DNA of 64,000 nt from Nocardioides sp. NBC_00368 (GCF_036090055.1 NZ_CP107970.1:3536501-3600500); one strand, 5' to 3'; shown: positions 52,486 to 61,318, counted from the stretch's first letter. Notes: generated by a model from the sequence alone, not told the origin. Made by a program: numbers and translations.

Positions 52486-53471
52486 GGGAGGAGCTCCTTT
52501 CGTGCGAGCCAAGGGAACAGGTCCTGGGCGTTCCCACGGTCGATGGCGACCCGGAGATCGGCGTCGATCGCCGTCTCCTCGTACTCCTGACGCATGAAGC
52601 GCACCGCCGGCGCCGGAGCGAACGGAAAGTCGCTGCCGTAGAGCAGCCGGCTCGGGTCGGCGAACGCCGTCAGGCTCGGTAGGGCCGATGGGCTGGAGGA
52701 GAGCGCGACGTCGAAGTAGAACCGGCGCAGCAGGTCGAGGCGGCGCTTGGTCTCGCGCTTGCGGTCGACCAGGGCCTTGGCCTGGGACAGCTTGTGCTCA
52801 CCGCGGATCATCGTCAGCAGGATCCGATGGCTGACGTACGGCAGGAAACCGCCCGCGTGGGCCAGGATCCAGCTGATCCCGTCGTACTTCTCCAGGGCGC
52901 CGCTGAGGACCAGTCCCGATGCGGCCCGAACGGTGTCGAGCAGGAAGTCGGCGGTGAACGAGGGGATGCCCGGCGCCGGCTCCGCCGGCAGCTCACCCGG
53001 GTGCAGGAAGACGACGGCCCGCCGCTCGTGCAGGTAGGTGAGCAGCGGCTCGAACTCGGGGGCGTAGACGTAGCTGCCCGCAGCGTTGCTGAGCAGCGCG
53101 ACGCCGTCGGCACCGAGTACGTCCAGGGCGTGCTCGGCCTCCGCGATGGCGCCCACGACGTCGGGCAGGGTGAGCGTGGCGAAGAAGCCGAAGCGCGGCT
53201 GGTTGTCGTCGACGACGCCGGCGCAGAACTCGTTGAGCCGGCGCGCCAGGTGACGCGCCTGAGGGTCGTCCCCCAGCCAGGCCCCGGGCGTGGAGACGGA
53301 CAGGATGCTCGTCGCGATGCCGTTGCGGTCCATGACCCGCAGCGACTTCTCCGGGGTCCAGTCCGGAACGTCCACTCCCCCGGGCCGGAGCCCGCGGTCC
53401 TCGAGGAGGCGGCGATAGAACGCGGGCACCGCATGGTGGTGTACGTCGACTCGGCCAGGTTGCCGGCGCAT
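52482..53471 (-). CDS. Cytosolic amidohydrolase, ACMSD-like paralogue
   Basis: A 329-residue paralogue of the exported enzyme, without a signal. It has VDVHHHAVPAFYRRLL (metal HxH), VFLHPGELPAEP, ILAHAGGFLPYVSHR and LLYGSDFPFAPAP with the metal-binding Asp. In an aromatic operon such enzymes decarboxylate or hydrolyse ring-cleavage products or aromatic acids. Its ATG shares one base with the monooxygenase stop, and its stop overlaps the next start. Confidence 0.87.
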   Translation of the reverse strand: MRRQPGRVDVHHHAVPAFYRRLLEDRGLRPGGVDVPDWTPEKSLRVMDRNGIATSILSVSTPGAWLGDDPQARHLARRLNEFCAGVVDDNQPRFGFFATLTLPDVVGAIAEAEHALDVLGADGVALLSNAAGSYVYAPEFEPLLTYLHERRAVVFLHPGELPAEPAPGIPSFTADFLLDTVRAASGLVLSGALEKYDGISWILAHAGGFLPYVSHRILLTMIRGEHKLSQAKALVDRKRETKRRLDLLRRFYFDVALSSSPSALPSLTAFADPSRLLYGSDFPFAPAPAVRFMRQEYEETAIDADLRVAIDRGNAQDLFPWLARKELLP

Positions 53472-55162
53472 CAGATCGCCTCGGCGGGCTGGGCGGCGAG
53501 GTGCTGCTCAGGCAGACCGAGCTGCTGCCGCAGTCCGGCGGTCAGGGCAGCGACATCGCTGCCCGCACCGAACACGAACTTGTCCGGACGCAGGACCAGC
53601 ACGTCACCCGATCTGATCCGGTGACGCCGGAGCCAGCGACCCAGCTCACCGGTGGTGTCCTCGAGATCGGCCAGGCCGATCCGGCGACGGCCGTCGCCCA
53701 CGGAGCCCTGTGGACGCGCGCCCGGTGCGAAGACCGTCGCGAAGGTCGCCCCGACCCGTTCCCAGGTGGCGATGTCGCTGCCGAGCGTCTTGCGTGGGTC
53801 GACCCCGATGCCGACCACCGCCCATCCGATTCCGACGGCATCATCGAAGCGGGCCGGGCGGCCGTCGTAGCGGCGTACGACAGGCTGAGGCGCCAGCGTG
53901 CCCTCGGCACCCAGGAGACCGCGGGGCATGCCGAGGTAGGCGTCGCGACCGAAGCGGGGCTTCGGCTTCATGCCGGCCCGCTCGATCCAGCCGCCGAGCC
54001 CGGGGACGCGCAGTGCGGTCCACATCGCGGCATCGCGCGCCTTCGCCCCGACCGGGTGCTTGAGGGAGACCAGGGACTTGTTGAAGACCGAGAGCGCGAT
54101 CATCGCCTTGGCGTGCGGCTTCCGCTCGGTCTCATACGTGTTCAGGATCGCCGGGTCCGCGCCGTGCCGCAGGATCGCCTCGAGCTTCCAGGAGAGGTTG
54201 TCTGCGTCACGCACACCGGCGTTCATCCCCTGCCCGATGAACTGAGGCGTCATGTGCGCGGCATCGCCGGCGAGGAGGACCCGGCCCTCGCGCCAGCGGT
54301 CCGCGGTGACCGCGTTGAACGTGTAGACGAGCTGGCGTCTCACCTCGACCTCGTCCAGGTCGACGTACCGGCTGACGAGCCGGTGGACGGTCTCGTCGGA
54401 CTCGAAGTGGGCCTTGTCGTCGGAGTCCTTCAGCGCGAACTCGAACCGGTGGTGGCCACCCGGCTGCGGACAGCTGACCGTCGGCATGTCCGGGCTGCAG
54501 ACGAAGTCGAAGTACGGCAGGTGGCGGAAGGGGTCGGCCCCTTCCTTCGCCGCGAGGTCGACCACGAGCCAACGCTCGGGGTAGCTCCTGCCGGACATGT
54601 CGATCCCGAGCTGGGTCCGCACCACGCTCCGCCCGCCATCGGCGGCGATCAGGTACGCCGCCCGCACGGTCTCAGCGTTGGCTTCGTCGACGACGTTCTC
54701 GCGCCTCCCGTACTGGCTTCCGGTCGCGGCAGCGTGCCGGACGGTGACACCGTTGTGGTCCTGGGCGAAGCCGAGGACCTCCCTCCCGCGGCATACCTCG
54801 ACGTGGGGGCTACGCTCCAGCAGCGCTTCGAGCCTGGTCTCCAGGTAGGGCTGGTAGAGGAAGTTCACGACCGGCCACCACAGCGGGCGCCGGGTCTCAC
54901 GGAACTGGACCAGGGTCGTGCCGTCGGACCTCACCCACTGCACGGCGGAGTCGATGTTCATGTCCTGATGGATCTCGTCGGCCACCCCCGCGGTCTGGAA
55001 GACGCGCAGCGCCTCGTCGTCGGTGTAGACGGCGCGGGCGTTGCCGTAGAACTCCGGCTCCCGCTCCAGAACCAGCACTGACAGGCCCCTGCGGCCGAGC
55101 AGGTGGGCGAGGGTGAGGCCGGTCGGGCCGAGTCCGACGACGGCGATGTCGTAGGTGTTCAT
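53471..55162 (-). CDS. FAD-dependent aromatic hydroxylase (MhpA-like)
   Basis: A 563-residue class A flavoprotein monooxygenase: dinucleotide-binding VVGLGPTGLTLAHLLG at the N-terminus, the DG-motif region IAADGGRSVVRTQLGI, and the GD motif GDAAHMTPQFIGQGMNAGV. A C-terminal thioredoxin-like domain, typical of the phenol/3-hydroxyphenylpropionate hydroxylase group, follows. It would hydroxylate a phenolic substrate to a catechol for the extradiol dioxygenase encoded before it. The start overlaps the dioxygenase stop by four bases. Confidence 0.92.
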   Translation of the reverse strand: MNTYDIAVVGLGPTGLTLAHLLGRRGLSVLVLEREPEFYGNARAVYTDDEALRVFQTAGVADEIHQDMNIDSAVQWVRSDGTTLVQFRETRRPLWWPVVNFLYQPYLETRLEALLERSPHVEVCRGREVLGFAQDHNGVTVRHAAATGSQYGRRENVVDEANAETVRAAYLIAADGGRSVVRTQLGIDMSGRSYPERWLVVDLAAKEGADPFRHLPYFDFVCSPDMPTVSCPQPGGHHRFEFALKDSDDKAHFESDETVHRLVSRYVDLDEVEVRRQLVYTFNAVTADRWREGRVLLAGDAAHMTPQFIGQGMNAGVRDADNLSWKLEAILRHGADPAILNTYETERKPHAKAMIALSVFNKSLVSLKHPVGAKARDAAMWTALRVPGLGGWIERAGMKPKPRFGRDAYLGMPRGLLGAEGTLAPQPVVRRYDGRPARFDDAVGIGWAVVGIGVDPRKTLGSDIATWERVGATFATVFAPGARPQGSVGDGRRRIGLADLEDTTGELGRWLRRHRIRSGDVLVLRPDKFVFGAGSDVAALTAGLRQQLGLPEQHLAAQPAEAI

Positions 55163-56154
55163 GCAGATGCTCCGCTCAGGGCAGGGACGGTGATCTCCGG
55201 GTGGCGCAGGTGGGCGGCCGCCTGGCGGAGCTGGCCGAGCTTGTCGAGGATGCCGGGGTCGACGGTCTGATGGCCCCAGATACTGATGCCCTGATGGGTC
55301 GCGACCTGCCAGGCATCCTCCAGCTCTGGGGTGATGACGATGGGGTTCCAGCCGACCTCCACCTCGAAGCCCGATGGGCTCACGCAGTAGAAGGACAGCT
55401 CCTTGTCGTTGGTGTGCTGGCCGATGGACCAGGCCATCTTGAAGCCGAGATCGCGGACGCGGCTGTACGCGCCCACCATGTCCTCGAGCGTCGCGGCCTG
55501 GATGTTGACGTGCTGGCAACGCGTACGGACCGGCTCGATCTTCAGGCCTTGGACGTTGGCGACCGCGATCGAGTGGTGGCGCTCGTTGACCCGCAGGAAC
55601 CGGATCTTGAGCGTCAGCCCGCCGATGTTCTCGTCGATGTAGTCGGTCAGCCGTGAGTCGAAGACCGTGTCGTAGTAGCGATGGATCGCGAGCGGCTCCC
55701 GGGAGGTGATCGCGACATGGCCCATACCGCTGTCGCCGGTGACGAACGCCGAGGTCGTCATGCGCAGCGGCTTCGGGGAGTCGTGGGCGACGGTGAAGAC
55801 CTCCTGAACGATGCCTTTGGGGCCGGGGAAGCGCCACAGCCTCTCGACGCCGCGCAGCGCTGCCTCCTCCGGCGCCCCCTCGACGACAGGTACGCCCCGG
55901 TCCGTCACCCGGCCGATGACGCGGTCGAACGTCGTGTGGTCGGCGATGTGCCAGCCGATGGCCATCAGGTCCTCGGCGGGACCACGCTGGATCAGGAAGC
56001 GGCACTGACGCTCGTCGAGGCGGAATCGCATCGTGTCGGCGTCGAGCTCGTCGACGTGCAGCCCGATCGCATCGGCTCCGAAGCTCCGCCACTCACGGAA
56101 GCGCTGCGACTCGACCACCAGATAGCCGAGCTGAACCTTGCCGAAGACACTCAT
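55159..56154 (-). CDS. Extradiol (catechol 2,3-) dioxygenase, type I VOC
   Basis: A 331-residue two-domain VOC enzyme that cleaves a catechol next to the hydroxyls. Iron ligands can be placed from the BphC pattern as His146 (GMGHVAIT), His215 (RCQHVNIQ) and Glu266 (FEVEVGW), with acid/base His at 193-194 in ERHHSIAV. All key residues are present, so it should be active. The substrate is unknown; residues lining the pocket resemble enzymes for substituted or two-ring catechols. It is coupled at both ends by 4-base overlaps. Confidence 0.92.
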   Translation of the reverse strand: MSVFGKVQLGYLVVESQRFREWRSFGADAIGLHVDELDADTMRFRLDERQCRFLIQRGPAEDLMAIGWHIADHTTFDRVIGRVTDRGVPVVEGAPEEAALRGVERLWRFPGPKGIVQEVFTVAHDSPKPLRMTTSAFVTGDSGMGHVAITSREPLAIHRYYDTVFDSRLTDYIDENIGGLTLKIRFLRVNERHHSIAVANVQGLKIEPVRTRCQHVNIQAATLEDMVGAYSRVRDLGFKMAWSIGQHTNDKELSFYCVSPSGFEVEVGWNPIVITPELEDAWQVATHQGISIWGHQTVDPGILDKLGQLRQAAAHLRHPEITVPALSGASA

Positions 56155-57005
56155 GCCAGGAACGCCGTCGCCAGCTCGTTGAACAGGTCGGCCTGCTCCC
56201 ACTGGACCCAGTGGCCGGTGTTGGCTGCCAGGTAGACGTCGCAGCTCGGCATCGTCCGGGCGAGCAGCTGCGCCGCCGAGGGACGGTTCACCTTGTCGTC
56301 CAGCCCCCAGATCACCAGCGTCTTCGCTCGTACGTCGGCCAGGCGGCGATCGCGGGTCAGGTCCATCCGCCACAGCGTCCGCAGGGCGGACCTGCCGGAC
56401 GGACGACGCAGGGGCGGGTCGGCGACCACCTCCGGCTGGATGCTGGCCTGGTAGCGCAGCTCGATCAGCTCGTCGGGCACGTCCGAGCCGTCGAACACCA
56501 GGTAGTCGCGGATGAAGGTCTCGAGCTTCTCCCGGGTCGGCCCCTCGCCCTGGTAGTAGTCGAGCAACGCATTGAGACCTTTTGTGGGCAGGGCTCGCGT
56601 GGTGCCGATGCCTCCGGGTCCCATCAGGATCAGCCGGTCGACCCGGTCAGGGCGGTCCATCGCCAAGCGCAGAGCCGCCGCCCCACCGTAGGAGTTCCCC
56701 ACCAGGTGGGCCCGGTCGATGTCCATCTCGTCCAGGAGACCTCGGACGGCTGCCGCGAGGTCGCCGAACGGGTCATCGTGATCGATGTCCTTCGTCGAAC
56801 GCCCGTAGCCCGGCATGTCCGGGACGATCACGCGGAAGTGCTGCGCGAGGGCGTCGATGTTCCGCGCGTAGTTCGAGGCACCCGTCGCGCCGGCGCCTCC
56901 GCCGTGGAGAAGCACCACTGCGGGGCCGGATCCGGCCTCGGTCACGAAGATGTCGCGTCGCCCGACGCGGATGGTGCGCTCGACGCAGTCGCCCACAGTG
57001 GTCAT
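56151..57005 (-). CDS. Meta-cleavage product hydrolase (alpha/beta hydrolase, BphD/MhpC/HsaD-like)
   Basis: A 284-residue C-C bond hydrolase that splits the ring-fission product of the dioxygenase. It has oxyanion-region LLHGGGAGATGASNY, nucleophile Ser105 in LVGNSYGGAA, Asp in IWGLDDKVN and His in NTGHWVQWEQ. It is the first gene of the operon, divergent from a TetR regulator. The later steps (hydratase, aldolase, aldehyde dehydrogenase) are not encoded in the window. Confidence 0.93.
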   Translation of the reverse strand: MTTVGDCVERTIRVGRRDIFVTEAGSGPAVVLLHGGGAGATGASNYARNIDALAQHFRVIVPDMPGYGRSTKDIDHDDPFGDLAAAVRGLLDEMDIDRAHLVGNSYGGAAALRLAMDRPDRVDRLILMGPGGIGTTRALPTKGLNALLDYYQGEGPTREKLETFIRDYLVFDGSDVPDELIELRYQASIQPEVVADPPLRRPSGRSALRTLWRMDLTRDRRLADVRAKTLVIWGLDDKVNRPSAAQLLARTMPSCDVYLAANTGHWVQWEQADLFNELATAFLA

Positions 57006-57017
57006 CAGTGTCCCTTC

Positions 57018-57086
57018 ATCGGTTAACTGATGAGATCATCACTAGCGATGGTTCTATCTGTCAAGCGTTTCTGATGAGATCATCAG
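57018..57086. promoter_or_regulatory. Cluster of TetR operators in the divergent promoter
   Basis: Two copies of a 7-2-7 palindrome: CTGATGAGATCATCA at 57027-57041 and the perfect CTGATGA-GA-TCATCAG at 57071-57086, 44-45 bases apart. A third overlapping near-palindrome is tcatcggttaactgatga (from about 57016). A further tcatcag half-site lies at 57003. They cover the whole 95-base region between operon and repressor gene. Confidence 0.75.
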
Positions 57087-57100
57087 GTAGGGTCAGACCC

Positions 57101-57742
57101 ATGACCTCGGAAGCGGCGTCGCCACCGACGCGGATCGATCGACGCAAGGAACGCACGCGGAACGCATTGCTCGAGGCCGCGACGACCTTCCTTGCCAACG
57201 GCCAGCCGAACGTGAGCATCCAGCAGATCACCGACGCCGCCGACGTCGGTTTCGGCAGCTTCTACAACCACTTCGACAGCAAGGAAGGGCTCTTCGAGGC
57301 GGCCGTCGCCCGGGTGCTCGAGACCTACGGCACCATGCTTGACGACCTGGTGGCCACGTACGACGATCCCGCCGAGGTCTTCGCGGTCAGCTTCCGCATG
57401 ACCGGACGCCTCCAGCGGCAGCTGCCGGAGTTCGTACGCGTCATCCTCAACGAGGGGATGCGCGTGCTCATCCACGACCGCGGACTGGCCCCCAGGGCCC
57501 TGCACGACATCGAGGCCGGGGTGGCCGCAGGACGCTTCGACATCGAGAACGTTCAGCTCGCCCTCATGACCGCCGGCGGCGCACTGCTCGGCCTGCTGCA
57601 GCTGCTCGAGACCGAGCCGGATGCGGACGCGGACGCGCTCTCCGACCAGATGACCGTACGCCTCCTGCGAGCCTTCGGGATGAGCAAGCAGGACGCGGCC
57701 GACCTGTGCTCGCGGCCGCTGCCGCCACAGCCCGAGCTCTGA
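57101..57742 (+). CDS. TetR-family repressor of the meta-cleavage operon
   Basis: A 213-residue regulator. The N-terminal helix-turn-helix (RTRNALLEAATTFLANG, SIQQITDAADVGFGSFYNHF) is at about residues 15-60 and a helical ligand domain follows. The ATG at 57101 lies 14 bases after the last operator palindrome, so it probably represses itself and the divergent catabolic operon until an aromatic intermediate binds. A bidirectional terminator follows. Confidence 0.9.
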   Translation: MTSEAASPPTRIDRRKERTRNALLEAATTFLANGQPNVSIQQITDAADVGFGSFYNHFDSKEGLFEAAVARVLETYGTMLDDLVATYDDPAEVFAVSFRMTGRLQRQLPEFVRVILNEGMRVLIHDRGLAPRALHDIEAGVAAGRFDIENVQLALMTAGGALLGLLQLLETEPDADADALSDQMTVRLLRAFGMSKQDAADLCSRPLPPQPEL

Positions 57743-57746
57743 AAAT

Positions 57747-57784
57747 GACGGCAGGCCCGCTCCGATCGGAGCGGACCTGCCGTC
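57747..57784. terminator. Bidirectional terminator between tetR and terC
   Basis: A 38-base palindrome with 19-base arms, a single mismatched pair and no loop bases beyond the centre, four bases after the tetR stop and 28 bases before the convergent terC end. Confidence 0.8.
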
Positions 57785-57811
57785 GTCCCGACCCAGTCGG
57801 GCTGTTCTACG

Positions 57812-58822
57812 TCACATGCTGCGCGGGCCGGTGGCGTCGTCACGCTCCTTCTCGGTCATGCTGCGCGACTTCAGCAGGCTCAGGATGGTGGTGATCGCGA
57901 GGATGCCGACGATGACGCTGAGCGAGACCTCGATGGAGACCTCCGGGGCCCACTCGACGTGGTGGCCGCCGTTGATGAAGGGCAGCTCGTTCTCGTGCAG
58001 CGCGTGGAAGACGAGCTTGAGACCGATGAACCCGAGCAGGATCGCCAGGCCGTAGGACAGGTAGACCAGGCGCTCGAGCAGACCACCGATGAGGAAGTAG
58101 AGCTGACGCAGACCCATCAGGGCGAAGATGTTGGCGGTCAGGACCAGGTAGGCCTCGTTGGTCAGACCGTAGATCGCCGGGATCGAGTCGAGCGCGAACA
58201 GCAGGTCGGTGGTGCCGAGGGCGCAGATGACCACGAACATCGGGGTCGCGATCCGCTTGCCGTTCTCACGGATGAACATCTTGGCGCTGTCCCAGCTCGA
58301 GGTGAGCGGGATGTGGCGCTCGAGGAACTTCACCACGGCGGGCTCCTCGTACTCGTCCTCGTCCTCGCCACCCTCCATGGCCAGCTTGACCGCGGTGTAG
58401 ATCAGGAACGCGCCGAACAGGTAGAAGACCCAGCTGAAGTTCTCGATGGCGGCCGCGCCCACGGCGATGAAGATGCCGCGGAAGACCAGCGCCAGGATGA
58501 TGCCGATCAGCAGCGCCTTCTGCTGGAACTGCCTCGGCACCGCGAACTTGGACATGATGATGATGAAGATGAACAGGTTGTCGACCGAGAGCGAGTACTC
58601 GGTCAGCCAGCCCGCGAAGAACTCGGTGCCGTACTTCGGACCGGAGAACGCGAAGACACCGATGCCGAACAGTACGGCCAGGCCGATGTAGACGCTCAGC
58701 GCGATGATCAGCTCCCGACGCGACGGCTCGTGCGGCCGTCGGCCGATGACGAGTACGTCGAAGAGCAGCACGGCACTGGCGATGCCGATGGTCAACCACC
58801 AGATGAGCGGGGAGACGTCCAC
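57812..58822 (-). CDS. TerC-family integral membrane protein
   Basis: A 336-residue protein with about nine membrane helices and the acidic in-membrane motifs FFAGWLTEYSLSVDNLF and TTDLLFALDSIPAIYG that bind metal in the family. TerC/Alx proteins export manganese or supply it to secreted metalloenzymes, and some confer tellurite resistance. The start is the GTG at 58822, preceded by AAGGAG. I looked for a yybP-ykoY Mn riboswitch upstream and saw none. Two other metal systems (ECF importer, CopCD) occur in the window. Confidence 0.9.
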   Translation of the reverse strand: MDVSPLIWWLTIGIASAVLLFDVLVIGRRPHEPSRRELIIALSVYIGLAVLFGIGVFAFSGPKYGTEFFAGWLTEYSLSVDNLFIFIIIMSKFAVPRQFQQKALLIGIILALVFRGIFIAVGAAAIENFSWVFYLFGAFLIYTAVKLAMEGGEDEDEYEEPAVVKFLERHIPLTSSWDSAKMFIRENGKRIATPMFVVICALGTTDLLFALDSIPAIYGLTNEAYLVLTANIFALMGLRQLYFLIGGLLERLVYLSYGLAILLGFIGLKLVFHALHENELPFINGGHHVEWAPEVSIEVSLSVIVGILAITTILSLLKSRSMTEKERDDATGPRSM

Positions 58823-58974
58823 GAAGGGACTCCTTAGATCGTGAGGCAGAGCGTTTCTTTGGGAAGATTAGGCGACCGGGGTCCAAGCTTCGAAGTCGTA
58901 GCGGCCGCAGCGTCCGTCGACGGCATCGGCGACAGACGCTGGAATCGGCGGACTGCGCCATCCCAACCGGAGTT

Positions 58975-59003
58975 GTATAACAAGTGCTTAGCTAGTCTAA
59001 CAA
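58975..59003 (-). promoter_or_regulatory. Probable terC promoter
   Basis: On the minus strand TTGTTA, a 17-base spacer and TTATAC, about 150 bases upstream of the terC start, in an unusually AT-rich patch. A direct repeat ttgtta-g/t-ac coincides with both boxes and an inverted ttag...ctaa lies between. The remaining 310 bases of 58823-59132 show no gene; the terC leader is about 145 bases long. Confidence 0.4.
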
Positions 59004-59132
59004 GCAGCACCTCCGGCCCTTCACATGATCTCAGGTGCGCAACGACAGATGAGTCGGCGATCACACCGTGGATGACTGGACCTCAACTGGACTTGATGTT
59101 TTAGCGTCACTGCGAAAGAGAGAGGAGGGGGT

Positions 59133-59663
59133 GTGAGCGACACACTCACCGACCAGTTCAAGGCCGGCTTCCGTCGATACCCCACCGGCGTGGCCGTCGT
59201 TGCCACCTCGACCGACACCGGGCCCGTCGGGGCGACGGTCTCGAGCGTGGCCTCAGTGAGTGCGAACCCGCCGATGCTGTCGTTCTCGGTCTCGCGGTCC
59301 GGCCGGTCCGGGCCCGCATTCACCGGGAGCGACCGTCTCGCGGTGCACGTACTGACCGATTCCCAGGCCCACGTGGCGGCGGCCTTCGCCGACCGGACCG
59401 CGCCCCGGTTCACGGTGGCGCAGGGCTGGACGCTGCAGCACGGCGAGCCGCCGGTCCTGGACGACGCGGCAGCGAGCTTCTACGGGCAGGTGGTCCGGGT
59501 CGTCCCTGCCGGCGAGGCCTGGCTGGTGCTCCTCGAGATCGACGCCGTCAGCCTCGACGAGTCCGCCGAGCCGCTCCTCCACCACGACCGGGACTACTGG
59601 TCGCTCGGCCCGTCCGCCGGCACCGTGCCGCTCGATCGCATCCTACCCGAGAAGGCTTCCTGA
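59133..59663 (+). CDS. Flavin reductase-like (FMN-binding) protein
   Basis: A 176-residue flavin_Reduct domain protein: FRRYPTGVAVVATSTD, GATVSSVASVSANPPMLSFS and the terminal HHDRDYWSLG match the NADH:FMN oxidoreductase partners of two-component monooxygenases. No oxygenase component is adjacent. The start is a GTG with the strong site gaggagggg. It lies 47 bases before the Ni-SOD gene and may be co-transcribed; FMN reductases can generate superoxide, which would fit. Confidence 0.88.
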   Translation: MSDTLTDQFKAGFRRYPTGVAVVATSTDTGPVGATVSSVASVSANPPMLSFSVSRSGRSGPAFTGSDRLAVHVLTDSQAHVAAAFADRTAPRFTVAQGWTLQHGEPPVLDDAAASFYGQVVRVVPAGEAWLVLLEIDAVSLDESAEPLLHHDRDYWSLGPSAGTVPLDRILPEKAS

Positions 59664-59710
59664 CCGTCGAGCTCGACGGTCTCTCCACCACATCACCGAG
59701 AGGATCCACC

Positions 59711-60106
59711 ATGCGTCTGTTCGCTCCCACCATCGAGGTCTCGGCCCACTGCGACCTGCCCTGCGGCGTCTACGACCCCGCCCAGGCCCGCATCGAGGCC
59801 GAGTCCGTCAAGGCGGTCATCGCCAAGGCCCTGGACAGCGACGACCCCGACTTCCGCACCCGCGCCATCATCATCAAGGAACAGCGCTCCAACCTGGTCA
59901 AGGAGCACCTGTGGGTGCTGTGGACCGACTACTTCAAGCCCCCGCACTTCGAGGCCTACCCCCAGCTCCACACCCTCGTCAACGAGGCCACCAAGCTCGC
60001 CGGCGCCGCCGGCACCAAGGGCACCCTCGACCTGGAGACCGCCGACAAGCTCCTCGCCAAGATCGACGAGATCGCCGAGATCTTCTGGGCGACCAAGAAG
60101 GCCTGA
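59711..60106 (+). CDS. sodN: Nickel superoxide dismutase
   Basis: A 131-residue cytoplasmic Ni-SOD. After a 12-residue propeptide (MRLFAPTIEVSA) comes the nickel hook HCDLPCGVY: His13 (His1 of the mature enzyme), Cys14 and Cys18. A four-helix bundle follows. The propeptide must be removed by the SodX protease to free the His amine for Ni binding. sodX, normally next door, is not in the window. The gene is followed by a terminator. The ATG is preceded by gagagg. Confidence 0.95.
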   Translation: MRLFAPTIEVSAHCDLPCGVYDPAQARIEAESVKAVIAKALDSDDPDFRTRAIIIKEQRSNLVKEHLWVLWTDYFKPPHFEAYPQLHTLVNEATKLAGAAGTKGTLDLETADKLLAKIDEIAEIFWATKKA

Positions 60107-60126
60107 CTCACCCAGCAACTCCGCGA

Positions 60127-60165
60127 GAAGCCAGGTTCCGGCAGCCAGCCGGGCCTGGCTTCTTG
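60127..60165 (+). terminator. Terminator after sodN
   Basis: A stem of gaagccagg/cctggcttc with an inner ccgg/ccgg pairing (60127-60141 with 60149-60162) followed by ttgc, 21 bases after the stop. Confidence 0.75.
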
Positions 60166-60706
60166 CATGCTCTGGCGCCGGGCGAAGGAGGCTCCTCCAC
60201 CGCGCGAGGCGCATGGGCACAAATGTTTCCTCCTGAAGTCGATTTCCCAGCACGTAACTGCATTCTCACGTCACGACACACTCACCCCAACGTCGAAAAG
60301 GCTGAACGCGAACGAAGGTGTTACGGGGCTGTTGCAGCCACCCCAATTCCCTGAACACCAGCGTTAAGAACACTTCACTCAACACTTTTCTTTGTTACCG
60401 GGGACAAGCGCACACGTAACTGCTCCGGAACCGGTCTGAGTTGAACTATAAGTGCCGGATTTCGGAGCTAGCCGAGTACGCATTGCCGTGCGCGGTCGCG
60501 AGCACAGAATGGGCATCCGCCGTGCGGAAGAGTCATCGCCCGCGGCACTGCCGCCATCCCCATCCCATTCGTCCTCGCCACCGGGCACTGAGGCCATAGA
60601 AGGCGCCCGACACGTGGCACTGCTCTCTCATGCGCGGGCCCGGTGTCGGCTGAGCCACGGACCATCCCTAGTTCGATGACTCTCGAAACTCGCTTAGGTG
60701 AAAGCA
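60166..60706. other. 540-base intergenic region before copC
   Basis: No convincing gene; the open frames here lack ribosome sites and family features. The stretch 60230-60460 is markedly more AT-rich than the rest. An 11-base direct repeat cacgtaactgc occurs at 60251-60261 and 60413-60423. A TATAAG hexamer near 60446 is a candidate -10 element without a clear -35. The copC promoter is presumably in the last 250 bases. Confidence 0.5.
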
Positions 60707-61318
60707 ATGTCGAATTCTTCAACAAGCGGCTCGCAGCGCCTCGCCACGGGGTTCGCAGCGATGATCTTTGCGCTCTCGTTCCTGATCCCCGTGCTATTCA
60801 CAGCGGCGCCAGCGTCTGCGCACGCCCACTTGGTCAAGAGCCTTCCGCGGGCCGGCGCCGTGCTCGCCGCCGGCCCGTCCGAGGTGGTGCTCACTTTCGA
60901 CCAGCCGGTCCAAGCCTTTCCCGGCGCAAACGGCATAGTGGTGACCGGACCACAGAGCAGCCACTGGGCGTGTGGTCGTGCTCGCATCAACGGGGACACC
61001 CTGACCGCCTCGATGAGTGATGTGGGGCCTCCGGGCAACTACGAGATCCACTACCGGGTGCTCGGAGCGGACGGTCATCCGATCACGGGGTCGGTGCCGA
61101 TCAACATCCGGCCGTCGGCGTCCACCGCGTCCACCGCGTCCACCGTTCCCGCCGTTTCCACGGCGTCCGCGGCCTCCGCGATGACGGCGTTCGACGTGGA
61201 TCAGCCACGTGGTTTGGCAGCGATGCCCACGTGGTTGTGGATCGCGCTGCTGACCGTGATCGCGGTGTGCGTCGGGGCTGCCGGTCGCCGGACCGTACGC
61301 CGAACGGATGCGACATGA
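60707..61318 (+). CDS. copC: CopC-domain copper-binding protein
   Basis: A 203-residue exported protein: hydrophobic signal about residues 18-40 ending ASAHAH, so the mature N-terminus carries the copper-ligand His. A CopC beta-barrel follows (EVVLTFDQPVQ, YRVLGADGHPITGSVP with the second His), then a Ser/Thr/Ala-rich linker and a C-terminal membrane anchor. It binds Cu(II) outside the membrane and works with CopD. I chose the ATG at 60707, five bases after AGGTGA. It overlaps copD by four bases. Confidence 0.9.
   Translation: MSNSSTSGSQRLATGFAAMIFALSFLIPVLFTAAPASAHAHLVKSLPRAGAVLAAGPSEVVLTFDQPVQAFPGANGIVVTGPQSSHWACGRARINGDTLTASMSDVGPPGNYEIHYRVLGADGHPITGSVPINIRPSASTASTASTVPAVSTASAASAMTAFDVDQPRGLAAMPTWLWIALLTVIAVCVGAAGRRTVRRTDAT

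Noticed and set aside
58823..59132. Manganese (yybP-ykoY) riboswitch in the terC leader
   Set aside because: The leader is long enough, but the conserved loop sequences are not recognisable.
60166..60706. Short genes within the region between sodN and copC
   Set aside because: Several frames of 60-90 codons exist on both strands, but none has a ribosome site, a recognisable domain or conserved-looking composition.
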